A stretch of 11,614 nt of DNA from Deltaproteobacteria bacterium (GCA_016234955.1 JACRNN010000111.1:1-11614); one strand, 5' to 3'; shown: positions 1 to 7,227, counted from the stretch's first letter. Notes: generated by a model not told the origin, from the letters alone. Made by a program: numbers and translations.

Positions 1-12
1 ACCGTTAAAATT

Positions 13-110
13 CCCCGCAGCTTGGGGCTGGGGTCAAGCGAGCGAATAGAAATAGATACTCCCTTATATATCGAAGATTAAGCGCGGCTTAAGCCTGGAA
101 GAGCTTCAAT
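13..110 (+). repeat. Two-hairpin intergenic repeat, long-form type (copy at left edge)
   Basis: Bases 30-76 match the reverse complement of 8076-8122 at 42 of 47 positions; 30-52 are identical over 23 bases. Before this linker is a hairpin (CCCC at 13-16 with GGGG at 24-27, or alternatively with GCTGGGG at 27-33). After it comes a second hairpin (TTAAGC/GCTTAA around GCG, with outer GAAG/CTTC), then GAGCTTCAA, which the 8048-8162 copy also has. The stems differ between the copies but both can pair. The TGAACATGCAT start seen in other copies is absent here or lies outside the window. It sits between the window edge and the hydrolase gene, so it could be in that gene's leader. No transposase is associated. 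Confidence 0.7.
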
Positions 111-142
111 AACAGAGACTTTAAAACGGCGGAAGGTTTCCG

Positions 143-982
143 ATGATAGTGCGTTGCTGGGGGTCAAGAGGCTCTATAGCCGTCTCGGGCGTGGAATTCA
201 CGAAGTACGGCGGGGATACCACGTGCATCGAGGTGACGAGCGCCTCCGGAGACCTAATCATAATAGACGCCGGCACCGGGATAAGGGCCCTCGGGAACAA
301 GCTCGTAAAGGAGCGCAGGCTCAAGATCAACATGCTCCTCACCCACGCGCACTGGGACCACCTCTCCGGCTTCCCGTTCTTCAAGCCTATATACATCAAG
401 GAGAGCGAAATAAGGGTATACGGGCCGCAGCAGACGCAGGACTCGCTCAAGTCCATCATCTCCAAGACCATGGCCTCCCCCTACTTCCCCATAGAGCTCG
501 AGCAGATAAACGCGGACATATCGTTTTCGGGCATGGGGTACAAGGACTACGCCATCGGCTCGGTCTCCATATCGATGGTGCCGCTCAGCCACCCCAACCA
601 CGGGGTGGGCTACAGGCTGGAAGAGGCCGGCAAATCGTTCGTCTTCCTGACGGACAACGAACTGTCGTTCCACCACGAATACGGCTTGAGCTACGGGGAT
701 TACGTGCAGTTCTGCAGGGACGCGGACCTGCTCTTCCATGACGCGGAGTACAGCAAAGAGGAGTACAAAGAGACGCGGGGCTGGGGGCACTCCGTATATA
801 CAGATACCGTGAACCTCGCCCTCGACGCGGGCGTTAAATGCCTGGGGCTCTTCCACCAGAACCAGGAGAGGACGGATAAGGAGGTGGAGAAGATAGAAAA
901 GGAGTGCCGGAGGATGATAAAGGAGCGGGGATCGGAAATGAAGTGCCTTGCCATCGGCGTCGGCATGGAGTTCAAGCTGTGA
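143..982 (+). CDS. MBL-fold metallo-hydrolase (PhnP/COG1235-like)
   Basis: A 279-residue cytosolic protein of the metallo-beta-lactamase fold, expected to hydrolyse a phosphodiester or ester bond with two bound metal ions; the substrate cannot be told from sequence. The core motif THAHWDH (about residues 67-73) is the classic HxHxDH metal site. Further likely ligands or active-site residues are in SHPNHG (about 149), FLTDNE (about 170), HDAEY (about 199), GWGHS (about 216) and a late FHQNQ (about 239). The opening CWGSRGSI...YGGDTTC is typical of a subgroup common in Deltaproteobacteria and relatives, where members are sometimes fused or linked to signalling modules. There is no signal peptide. 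The ATG at 143 has GGAAGG about six bases upstream. It is the only rightward gene in the window. Its TGA stop is the first three bases of a dispersed repeat. Confidence 0.9.
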   Translation: MIVRCWGSRGSIAVSGVEFTKYGGDTTCIEVTSASGDLIIIDAGTGIRALGNKLVKERRLKINMLLTHAHWDHLSGFPFFKPIYIKESEIRVYGPQQTQDSLKSIISKTMASPYFPIELEQINADISFSGMGYKDYAIGSVSISMVPLSHPNHGVGYRLEEAGKSFVFLTDNELSFHHEYGLSYGDYVQFCRDADLLFHDAEYSKEEYKETRGWGHSVYTDTVNLALDAGVKCLGLFHQNQERTDKEVEKIEKECRRMIKERGSEMKCLAIGVGMEFKL

Positions 983-1021
983 ACATGCATAGCGAGCGAG
1001 CGGCCCGCGGCTTGGGCTTAT
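980..1021 (+). repeat. Left part of a split 54-bp stop-codon repeat
   Basis: Begins TGAACATGCATAGCGAGCG, where the TGA is the stop codon of the hydrolase gene. It continues with a GGCCCGCGGCTTGGGCT hairpin (GCCC/GGGC) and ends in TTAT. It aligns without gaps to the first 42 bases of the copy at 9608-9567 (reverse strand). The missing 12 bases of the element are found at 1799-1810, after the methyltransferase block. Confidence 0.8.
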
Positions 1022-1026
1022 CACGG

Positions 1027-1056
1027 TAGGATGGGTTGAGCGCAGCGAAGCCCATC
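1027..1056 (+). repeat. TAGGATG-type hairpin repeat, left of methyltransferase
   Basis: TAGGATGGGTTGAG followed by CGCAGCGAAGCCCATC. GATGGG pairs with CCCATC, so it forms a hairpin. I recall near-identical motifs as dispersed intergenic repeats in many bacterial genomes (recollection, not a search). It lies just downstream of the methyltransferase stop, where as RNA it could act as a 3' stem-loop; no U tract follows. Confidence 0.7.
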
Positions 1057-1089
1057 AGAAGGCGCTTGTGCTCAATGTGAAACCGATTG

Positions 1090-1752
1090 TTAGGGCGATT
1101 TTCGCACGGCTGGCTTTATCGCAAACACATAAGCCCTTCGGCTTTCGTACTCCACCCCGGGATATGGTTCTCTCTCGATTATCTCTATCTTTTCAAATCC
1201 ACTGTCCTTTAGACAATTGAAAATGAAATCAGCAGTGAAAAACATGAAGTCTATATCGACTTTCTTACCGAGAAACTCGTCTAAATGGATTGCCTCCTCA
1301 CCAACGTGGTATGTGAAAAGGAATATCCCACTCGGCTGTAATACACGAAATACTTCACGGAATGCTATCCCTGCTTGTTCTTCCGTGAAGTGAACTATAG
1401 CATAGAAAGCCACAACACCAGCTATTGAGTCGTTTTCAAATTCAAGCTCAAGAATATTCCCCTTTAGGAAGTGTATCTCCGGGTGAATTGCTCTTGCCTG
1501 TTCCAGTATTTTTTCTGACAGATCCAGCCCTGAGATTTCAATACCAAGGTTTTTCAGGTATTTTGTAGTATTACCGGGACCACATCCGAAATCCCAAACC
1601 GGCCTTCTGTCCCCGATCTCTTGCGAGAATCTGTGGAGTATTTCCTGGTCTTTCGGTTTCTTTTCGTGTTCACCAGAGAATGTTTCTGCCCATTCTTTTG
1701 CTATCGAATCGTACAGGTTCTCTACTTTGTCTAAATTCTGTCCCATAATCAT
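1090..1752 (-). CDS. Class I SAM-dependent methyltransferase
   Basis: A 220-residue cytosolic protein of the Methyltransf_11/25 type. Motif I, the SAM-binding glycine loop, is VWDFGCGPGNTT at about residues 52-63. The acidic end of strand beta-2 is in ISGLDLSEK (about 73-81), the motif around GNILELEF is near 98-105, and FREVFRVLQPSGIFLFTYH (about 131-149) is the usual post-motif strand. It transfers a methyl group to an unknown small molecule or macromolecule. The gene is clearly more AT-rich than every neighbour and uses different codons, which suggests recent transfer. It sits inside a block inserted into a repeat. Two ATG codons (1752 and 1746) are possible starts and neither has a Shine-Dalgarno sequence, so the start and its expression are uncertain. 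It is alone, with no partner gene to suggest a substrate. Confidence 0.88.
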   Translation of the reverse strand: MIMGQNLDKVENLYDSIAKEWAETFSGEHEKKPKDQEILHRFSQEIGDRRPVWDFGCGPGNTTKYLKNLGIEISGLDLSEKILEQARAIHPEIHFLKGNILELEFENDSIAGVVAFYAIVHFTEEQAGIAFREVFRVLQPSGIFLFTYHVGEEAIHLDEFLGKKVDIDFMFFTADFIFNCLKDSGFEKIEIIEREPYPGVEYESRRAYVFAIKPAVRKSP

Positions 1753-1759
1753 AGGGCCA

Positions 1760-1787
1760 TAGGATGAGCTGAGGAACGAAGCGCATC
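1760..1787 (+). repeat. TAGGATG-type hairpin repeat, right of methyltransferase
   Basis: TAGGATGAGCTGAGGA followed by ACGAAGCGCATC. GATG pairs with CATC and GC with GC, giving a short hairpin. It has the same orientation and layout as the repeat at 1027-1056 (shared TAGGATG, TGAG, CGAAGC, CATC), so the methyltransferase gene lies between two direct copies. It is just upstream of the gene's start. Confidence 0.65.
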
Positions 1788-1798
1788 GTTCGAGTTAT

Positions 1799-1810
1799 GG
1801 GAGCTTCAAC
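1799..1810 (+). repeat. Right part of the split 54-bp stop-codon repeat
   Basis: GGGAGCTTCAAC is identical to the end of the intact copy at 9555-9566 (reverse strand). A closely related GGGGAGCTTCAA ends the long copy at 8048-8162. It lies 11 bases from the end of the DUF4124 gene and is followed by a run of nine C (1814-1822). Confidence 0.75.
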
Positions 1811-1821
1811 CTGCCCCCCCC

Positions 1822-2361
1822 CTATTCCCTCACCTCCCTGGGCACGCCGGCCCTTGTGGCCTTTCTCCTCAAGTCGCTCAAATCTTCTTTCAGCCCTGAG
1901 AGTTTCTCTTCGTCGCCGGGGAGTTCCCGCTTATACCTTTCGTACGTGTCTACGTCTTTCTGCTCGAACACCTGTCCGAACCTCCTGCCGCTTTCAAAGA
2001 CGCTGATGAACTGCCCCTTTGATTTTATAGAGGTCTCGATCGCGGCTATCTCCGCCTTCTTGCTCGAAAAGGCGTTTGCCCACCACTCAAGCGGCTGGTC
2101 TCCGTAGAGGTCTGACGGGACCTGCTCGGCCCCGGGCCCATCTGAAGGCTGAGCCGGCGCCGGCTCCTGCGTCTCCACTCGCTCCTTCTGGGCCGAGCTA
2201 TGGACCTTCATCCTGTCCCTGTACTCCTCCGGCACGTTCTGGATGCGGTCGGTCAGGTGCACTACTCCGTCCCTGTCCTTCCACTCATATATCTCGGCAA
2301 AGGCCATAGACGCGCTCAGGAGCAGAACCGCCGCAACCATCCCTATCGTCATTCTCTTCAT
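1822..2361 (-). CDS. Secreted DUF4124-domain protein
   Basis: A 179-residue protein with a signal peptide: basic start MKRM, a hydrophobic stretch to about residue 19, and a likely cut after AFA (about 22). It is therefore probably periplasmic. The mature N terminus, EIYEWKDRDGVVHLTDR (about 23-39), is the DUF4124 motif, a short beta-rich module found at the start of many proteobacterial envelope proteins; its function is not known. A Pro/Ala/Glu-rich linker (about 60-90) and a charged, probably coiled-coil region (about 100-175) follow. The ATG at 2361 has GAGGAG six bases upstream, which fixes the start. The gene begins 59 bases after the comEC stop on the same strand, so the two may share a transcript. 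The stop TAG abuts a run of nine C/G. Confidence 0.82.
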   Translation of the reverse strand: MKRMTIGMVAAVLLLSASMAFAEIYEWKDRDGVVHLTDRIQNVPEEYRDRMKVHSSAQKERVETQEPAPAQPSDGPGAEQVPSDLYGDQPLEWWANAFSSKKAEIAAIETSIKSKGQFISVFESGRRFGQVFEQKDVDTYERYKRELPGDEEKLSGLKEDLSDLRRKATRAGVPREVRE

Positions 2362-2420
2362 ATATTACTCCTCTTGATTCCGTCAATTAATATGGAACGG
2401 GCAGATGATTTGAGTATAGC

Positions 2421-4868
2421 CTACCGGCCTTCTTGAGTCAAATACGGCGTTATCATCAAATCCTTGCCGTCGGTCGTCATGGTCACGGCCCCGTCGACGT
2501 CGGTCCTGTAGACCTTTGCCCCGGCTTCGCTGTACCGCTTGAGCGCCTCTTCGTGCGGGAAGCCGAATACGTTGTCTCTACCCGCGGACACCACCACATA
2601 CGAGGGGGCCGCCTCCCTGAGAAACCCGGAGGTGGAAGACCATCTGCTCCCGTGGTGCGGGGCCTTGAGCACGGTCGAGGATATATCCAGCCTCGAAAGC
2701 CCCTCTTCGGCCCGCGCGCCTATGTCGCCGGTAAAGAGAAAACTTCTATCCCCGTATCTGATCCTCAACACCACCGAGTTGCCGTTCTGGTCGAACCGGA
2801 GGTCCCCCGGAGGATTTTCCACCTCCACGACCGCATCGCCTACGGACACGGCGTCGGTGGATGAATCAACGGTCTTAACAACGACGTCGGCCCTTGAGAG
2901 CGCCTCGCCGAGGCCCCCGAGATCCCCGTCGTTATTCCACCAGAACTCCCTCACCTTGAAGTTCTCGGCCAGGAACTTGAGCCCGCCCATGTGGTCGAGC
3001 TGTGCGTGGCTCAATACCATGTAATCTATCTTTTTTATCTTCTTGCTCCACAAGAACGGCGCAACGACGCTCTCGCCGACGTCGTAATCGTTGCCGCGTC
3101 TGCCCCCTCCGTCCACTACCATCGTCTCGCCACCGGGGAACTCTATGAGGGCGGAGTCCCCCTGGCCGACGCTTATGAACGTGACCTTGAGCCTCTTATC
3201 CCTCTGGCTCAACCACCCCCAGTACGCGAGATCGGCCAGAGAGACGAACACGAGGAAGACCGCGGCGTACCTGTAGGCGCGGCCTCGCCTCAAGTTCGCA
3301 GCGCACAGGACAAGGGCGTAGAAGAGGGCTATCTCAAAGAGCGTCGGAGTGGAGACCCATACGGACGAATACGGCAGGTCGGCGAAGAACTTGACGATAA
3401 TTACCGTCAATTCAAATGCCCGGTCAGCCGCCTTGAGGATGATGGATGCGGGCGCGGACCATAACGGATCGAGCGCGGCGTGGAGCATAAGGAGCGGCAC
3501 TATCATGCCCGTCAGCGGGACGGCGATGACGTTGGCGACAAGCCCTGTGAGCGAAACCCTGTGGAACTGGTAGGCGAGTATCGGAAAGGTACCTATCGAC
3601 GCGGCCGCCGTGGCGAGGCATGTCGGGAGGACCCTTTTCCGCAGGACGGCTTTTATCCTCCCTTCCTTCTCAAGCGGGAGGTCGCCGCCCTTTTTCCGTT
3701 CGAAAAACCCCTTCATCCACGGCTCGAGGTATACGATAGCCCCGAGAGAGGCGAAGGTAAGCTGAAAGGAGACGTCCCATAGCGAGTACGGGGCGATAAG
3801 GAGTATGACTATGGCCGATAACGCCAGGGTGTTGAAAAAGTCCCTCCCCCTGTTGATAATGAAGGTGAGGACAAAGGCCGTCGCCATGATGACGGACCTC
3901 TGAGTGGAAACCGGCATCCCCGCAAGGAGCCCGTAGAACAACACCGGCGCGAGGGCCATGAGCATCGCGGCCTTGCGTATATTGACGGCGAGCATGACCC
4001 TCTCGGACCTCTTGAGGGCGAAGGCGAAGACCCAGTACGAGACAAGGGCCACGACCCCGACGTGTAGCCCGGATATGGAGATAACGTGCCAGGCGCCGGT
4101 CTTTATGAACGCGTCCTTGACGTCGCGGGAGATGCCTGCCTGCTCGGAGATTATGAGCGCCTTCAACGCCTCGCCGTTCTTTGCTCCCGAGGCGTCGATT
4201 GATTCCCTTATCCGGTCCCTTGCCGCTTCTACGTAGCCCCACGGCCCGCTCTTGCCCTCCCCTGTCTTTATGAGGAGGTTCGGGTTCTTGAGAAAGCCGG
4301 TTACGAATATCCCCCTCTGGTTGAGCCACCGCTTGTAGTCGAATTCCCCGGGGTTGCCGTACCTCCACGGCTCCCTGAGCGGGGATAAGAACCTTACCCT
4401 GTCCCCGGTCTTGACCGCGGCAGGGGGCCGGCCCTGCACCGTAAGGAACACCGTGCCTGAAGCGTCCCGCCAATCGCCTTCGTAAAATATCCTGCCGGCG
4501 CCTATCCTGAGCCGCACCCTCTCGCCCGCGTACTCCGGGTCCTGCAAGACGACGCCCTCAACATCAAAACCTAATTTCGATGAGCCGTCTTTGGCATCCC
4601 TGTGTGAGCGCGCCTCTGAGACGAAGTGCCTGATGTGGTTGGCCGGTAGTTCCGGACTTATATACGGCATGATGAAGAGCGCGCCGATGAAGAAGAACGG
4701 GGGGACTGCTATGAACCAGTCGAACCGCCGCCCCTTTACGATGGAGAGGATTATCGGGATGGAAGATGCGGCAAGGAGGAGGTAGGCGGCCTCACGGCTA
4801 AAGCCGAGCCAGTATGAAAAGACGACCCCCACGGCAAACGCCAGAAAGACCGGCACGAGCGGACGCAT
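2421..4868 (-). CDS. comEC: ComEC/Rec2 family DNA-uptake channel
   Basis: An 815-residue polytopic inner-membrane protein that in competent bacteria passes single-stranded DNA into the cytoplasm. The order is typical: N-terminal membrane helices (about 1-70), a soluble DUF4131/OB-like domain (about 75-205) ending in the conserved NPGEFDYKRWLNQRGIF (about 172-188), a multi-helix Competence domain with HVISISGLHVG (about 261-271), and a C-terminal metallo-beta-lactamase-like domain from about 555. In the last domain are SVGQGDSALIEF, VVDGGG, SHAQLDHMGG (about 618-627), LFTGDIG and KAPHHGS, the nuclease-like features of the family. The second His of HxHxDH is Gln here; ComEC proteins commonly vary at this site. 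Length is normal. ATG at 4868 has GAGG nearby. The upstream region is filled by nested repeats. No other competence gene is in the window, so actual transformability is unknown. Confidence 0.95.
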   Translation of the reverse strand: MRPLVPVFLAFAVGVVFSYWLGFSREAAYLLLAASSIPIILSIVKGRRFDWFIAVPPFFFIGALFIMPYISPELPANHIRHFVSEARSHRDAKDGSSKLGFDVEGVVLQDPEYAGERVRLRIGAGRIFYEGDWRDASGTVFLTVQGRPPAAVKTGDRVRFLSPLREPWRYGNPGEFDYKRWLNQRGIFVTGFLKNPNLLIKTGEGKSGPWGYVEAARDRIRESIDASGAKNGEALKALIISEQAGISRDVKDAFIKTGAWHVISISGLHVGVVALVSYWVFAFALKRSERVMLAVNIRKAAMLMALAPVLFYGLLAGMPVSTQRSVIMATAFVLTFIINRGRDFFNTLALSAIVILLIAPYSLWDVSFQLTFASLGAIVYLEPWMKGFFERKKGGDLPLEKEGRIKAVLRKRVLPTCLATAAASIGTFPILAYQFHRVSLTGLVANVIAVPLTGMIVPLLMLHAALDPLWSAPASIILKAADRAFELTVIIVKFFADLPYSSVWVSTPTLFEIALFYALVLCAANLRRGRAYRYAAVFLVFVSLADLAYWGWLSQRDKRLKVTFISVGQGDSALIEFPGGETMVVDGGGRRGNDYDVGESVVAPFLWSKKIKKIDYMVLSHAQLDHMGGLKFLAENFKVREFWWNNDGDLGGLGEALSRADVVVKTVDSSTDAVSVGDAVVEVENPPGDLRFDQNGNSVVLRIRYGDRSFLFTGDIGARAEEGLSRLDISSTVLKAPHHGSRWSSTSGFLREAAPSYVVVSAGRDNVFGFPHEEALKRYSEAGAKVYRTDVDGAVTMTTDGKDLMITPYLTQEGR

Positions 4869-4913
4869 ACGCCCTCATAGTCGCGGATGTTACCCGCCCA
4901 AGTGGAGGGGCGG

Positions 4914-5079
4914 CAGGGTGCGGAAAAAGTATTTTAGCCTGTCATTCTGAGCCCTTCGCTTTGCTCAGGATAAACTCCGCGAAGAATCTCATGGCTGATA
5001 AAAACAACAGATACAAGATTCTTCGTCACCTTCGGTTTCTCAGAATGACAACCTTGGGAACTTTTTCAGCAACTTGTTA
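4914..5079. repeat. Intergenic element with CAGG..GCTGAAAAAGT-type ends
   Basis: The ends CAGGGTGCGGAAAAAGT (4914-4930) and ACTTTTTCAGCAACTTG (5060-5076) are inverted repeats matching at 14 of 17. The outer part of the right end reads TAACAAGTTGCTGAAAAAGT on the other strand, close to the end of the element at 10335-10458, so both belong to one family. It lies 46 bases upstream of comEC and encloses another inverted repeat (4941-5049). There is no coding capacity, so if mobile it depends on a transposase elsewhere. Confidence 0.65.
4941..5049. repeat. MITE-like inverted repeat GTCATTCTGAG...CTCAGAATGAC
   Basis: Perfect 11-base terminal inverted repeats (4941-4951 and 5039-5049), a second inner pair CGAAGAATCT (4980-4989) / AGATTCTTCG (5016-5025), and a small hairpin CTGAGC/GCTCAG (4947-4952/4963-4968). 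From memory, GTCATTCTGAGC...GAAGAATC is a common dispersed motif in environmental bacterial genomes. It is nested between the arms of the 4914-5079 element. It contains no gene and I see no clear target duplication. Confidence 0.75.
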
Positions 5080-5312
5080 GAACCCGGAGGGTATCGGAAC
5101 ATTAAAAGAATGAACCATCCACGGGCTTTAAACCAAGCCGGTGTTCTGAATATTGAAATAGCTTAAAGCGGGTCTTGATTTATCCGGGGATTATTCCACT
5201 AACGAGGAAGTGATTTTAACAGGAAAGGGTGTTTTTGTATAGAGAAATATATAGCTGGCTTCGACCGGAACCTCTTATTGCAAGACGAGGTGTATTTTTT
5301 CCATACTCCGCT
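5080..5312. other. AT-rich non-coding gap between comEC repeats and uvrC
   Basis: About 230 bases with markedly lower GC than the genes around it. Neither strand holds a convincing reading frame; the longest ATG-initiated one I noticed here is about 18 codons (5110-5166) with no good ribosome site. There is no tRNA-like fold. A weak 5-bp stem followed by six T (5270-5300) faces the + strand, away from both genes. The comEC promoter could lie here or in the adjoining repeats, but I cannot point to one. Confidence 0.5.
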
Positions 5313-7190
5313 CTATCCGTTGCCGGGCCTATCCGGGCCCTTGAGCCTTTTTATCGCAACGGCTATCTTCTCGGTTATGCCGGGGACCTTCATAAGCTCC
5401 TCCAAAGAGGCGTTCACTATGCCGTCAAGGTCGTTGAACCTCTCAAAGAGGGCCTGCCTCTTCTTCTCCCCGATGCCCGGCACCGTGTCGAGGACGGAAG
5501 ATATCCCCTTGGAGCGCAGAGTCCTGTGGTATGAGACGGCGAACCTGTGCACCTCATCCCTTATCCGCCGTAAAAGGAGGTCCGCCTTCGACCCTTCCCT
5601 GAGCAATATCGGGTCCTTGACGTTGGGCCTGTAGACCCTCTCGCCCTTTGCCCGGATTATGCGCCCCGGCCTTCTCTCCCCCTCGTCGCGCTCCTTGGCG
5701 AGCGCGGCGGTCTCCACGCCCTTTATGCCGAGCGTATCGAGCACCTTGAGCGCCACGTTGAGCTGGCCCTTGCCCCCGTCCATGAGTATGAGGTCCGGCG
5801 GAGCCGCCTTTGCTGTCTGTACCCCCTGCCCTTCCTGCCGCGCCTCTTTTCCGTACCTCCTTGAAAGCGCCTGCTCCATCATCGCGTAGTCGTCCGGGCC
5901 CTCGATCCCCTTTATCCGGTAAAGCCTGTAGGAGCCCTTGTCCGGCTCGCCGTTCCTGAATACCACCATCGCCCCAACGGCGAGCGTGCCGCCGATATTC
6001 GATATGTCGAAGGCCTCTATATTGACCGGGGGCTTATCGAGGCGTAGCCTCCTCTTGAGCTCATCGACCACGCCTTGCCTCCCGGCCTCGGCCTCCCTCT
6101 TCTTGTTGAAGGCCTCCAGGGCATTGGACTCCGCCATCTTGAGGAGCCTCAGCTTATCCCCCCTCCGCGGCGCGGCTATGGAGACCTTCCTCCCCTTTTT
6201 CTCCGTAAGCCACTCCCTTAGCACCCCGGCGTCCTCTATCCTGATGGGCAACACCGCCTCATCCGGGATGTACCTCTCCCCGCGGTAGAACTCCGTCAGG
6301 AAAGATGAGATTATCTCCTCATCCGGCAGGCCGCTATCCTCGAAGAAGTAGGGGTTGCCGCCGACGAGCCTGCCCTGCCTTATGAGAAGCGTCTGCACCG
6401 CTATGGCCGGGCCCTCGCGCGCCAGGGAAAAGACGTCCTGGTCCACCCCCCTGTGAGTTACGACCTTCTGCTCCTCCAGCATCTCCTCTATGGCGCTTAT
6501 CCGGTCCCTGAACCTTGCCGCCTTCTCGAAGTCGAGCGTTGCGGCGGCCTCATCCATCCTCCCCTTGAGAAGCCTTACAAGCTCCCTGTTCCTCCCCTCC
6601 AGGAACATTATCGCGGAATCGACAAGCTCGCGGTACGCCCCCTCGGATATAAGCCCCACGGCGGGGGCCGGACAGAGGCCCATCTGGTAGTCGAGGCACG
6701 GCCTGGTCCTGTTCCTGAACACGGCGTCGCCGCATACGCGGAGAGGGAATACCCCGCGGATGAACTTGACGGCGTCCCTTACGGCCCGGGCCGAGGTGTA
6801 GGGGCCGAAGTACCTTGAGCCGTCCTTTTTGACCTGCCTTACCACGAGTATGCGGGGGAACCTGTCCCTGACGGTTATCTTTATGCTGACGTAGGTCTTG
6901 CTGTCCTTGAGGCGGATGTTGTACCTGGGCTTGTGCTGTTTGAGGAGCGTATCCTCGAGGAGGAGGGCCTCTTTCTCGTTGGCCGTGACTATGCAGTCGA
7001 TGTCCTCGACCCTTGATGCGAGGAACCTTACCGCGTACCTGGTGTCCCCGGTCTTCTGGAAATATGACCTCACCCGCGCCTTGAGGTTCTTGGCCTTCCC
7101 GATATAGAGGACCTCCGAGCCCTTCCCCTTCATCAGGTAGACGCCTGGGGCGACGGGCAGGTTCTTGAGTCTCTCTTCGATATCGCTCAT
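5313..7190 (-). CDS. uvrC: Excinuclease ABC subunit C (UvrC)
   Basis: A 625-residue nuclease that makes both cuts beside a DNA lesion in nucleotide excision repair, together with UvrA and UvrB. The order is canonical: N-terminal GIY-YIG nuclease (PGVYLMKGKGSEVLYIGKAK, about 15-34, and NEKEALLLE at about 71-79) for the 3' cut; a cysteine region (153-177); a UVR motif that binds UvrB (about 205-240); an RNase H-like domain for the 5' cut (IEAFDISNIGGT at 391-402, ILMDGGKGQL at 468-477); and tandem helix-hairpin-helix motifs (VPGIGEKK at 570, VPGITEKIA at 602). Three of the four expected cluster cysteines are present (153, 165, 173); the fourth position, 177, is Ala. The ATG at 7190 has no Shine-Dalgarno, but the N terminus matches the family. 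uvrA and uvrB are not nearby. Confidence 0.97.
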   Translation of the reverse strand: MSDIEERLKNLPVAPGVYLMKGKGSEVLYIGKAKNLKARVRSYFQKTGDTRYAVRFLASRVEDIDCIVTANEKEALLLEDTLLKQHKPRYNIRLKDSKTYVSIKITVRDRFPRILVVRQVKKDGSRYFGPYTSARAVRDAVKFIRGVFPLRVCGDAVFRNRTRPCLDYQMGLCPAPAVGLISEGAYRELVDSAIMFLEGRNRELVRLLKGRMDEAAATLDFEKAARFRDRISAIEEMLEEQKVVTHRGVDQDVFSLAREGPAIAVQTLLIRQGRLVGGNPYFFEDSGLPDEEIISSFLTEFYRGERYIPDEAVLPIRIEDAGVLREWLTEKKGRKVSIAAPRRGDKLRLLKMAESNALEAFNKKREAEAGRQGVVDELKRRLRLDKPPVNIEAFDISNIGGTLAVGAMVVFRNGEPDKGSYRLYRIKGIEGPDDYAMMEQALSRRYGKEARQEGQGVQTAKAAPPDLILMDGGKGQLNVALKVLDTLGIKGVETAALAKERDEGERRPGRIIRAKGERVYRPNVKDPILLREGSKADLLLRRIRDEVHRFAVSYHRTLRSKGISSVLDTVPGIGEKKRQALFERFNDLDGIVNASLEELMKVPGITEKIAVAIKRLKGPDRPGNG

Positions 7191-7197
7191 GAGTAAT

Positions 7198-7227
7198 ATT
7201 ATTGCACAATATGCGGACGGGATACAA
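7198..7227 (-). promoter_or_regulatory. Candidate uvrC promoter, very close to the start codon
   Basis: On the - strand TTGTAT (7227-7222), an 18-base spacer, then AATAAT (7203-7198), only seven bases before the ATG at 7190. The match to the -35/-10 consensus is moderate. If real, transcription would begin at or next to the start codon, which would fit the absence of a ribosome-binding site. Confidence 0.3.

Larger units (their letters stand above)
1022..1794. mobile_element. Methyltransferase cassette inserted in a repeat element
   Basis: A 773-bp block holding one AT-rich methyltransferase gene, flanked by TTAT on both sides (1018-1021 and 1795-1798) and by related hairpin repeats in the same orientation near each end (1027-1056 and 1760-1787). 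Removing the block and one TTAT joins 980-1021 to 1799-1810 and recreates a 54-bp element that matches the intact copy at 9555-9608 at 48 of 54 positions with no gaps. This is direct sequence evidence of insertion. The mechanism is unknown: there is no transposase or integrase gene, and a 4-base duplication is short enough that chance cannot be excluded for the duplication alone. Confidence 0.65.

Noticed and set aside
1022..1095. Possible integron attC site after the methyltransferase stop (CCCTAACAATCGGTTTCAC on the - strand)
   Set aside because: It resembles the TAACAA start of attC sites, but the inverse core RYYYAAC has the wrong first base and I find no GTTRRRY core at the other end.
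4894..4913. CCGCCC/GGGCGG stem in the comEC leader as a riboswitch
   Set aside because: Only a 6-bp hairpin with no further conserved structure or recognised motif.
5110..5166. An 18-codon frame in the comEC-uvrC gap
   Set aside because: No ribosome site and no recognisable features; frames of this length are expected by chance.
5270..5300. Stem ACCTC/GAGGT followed by six T on the + strand
   Set aside because: The stem is only 5 bp with a long loop, and no + strand gene precedes it.
5229..5634. Rightward reading frames over the uvrC 3' end
   Set aside because: They are shadows of uvrC, whose protein is conserved end to end; the frames have no recognisable protein features.
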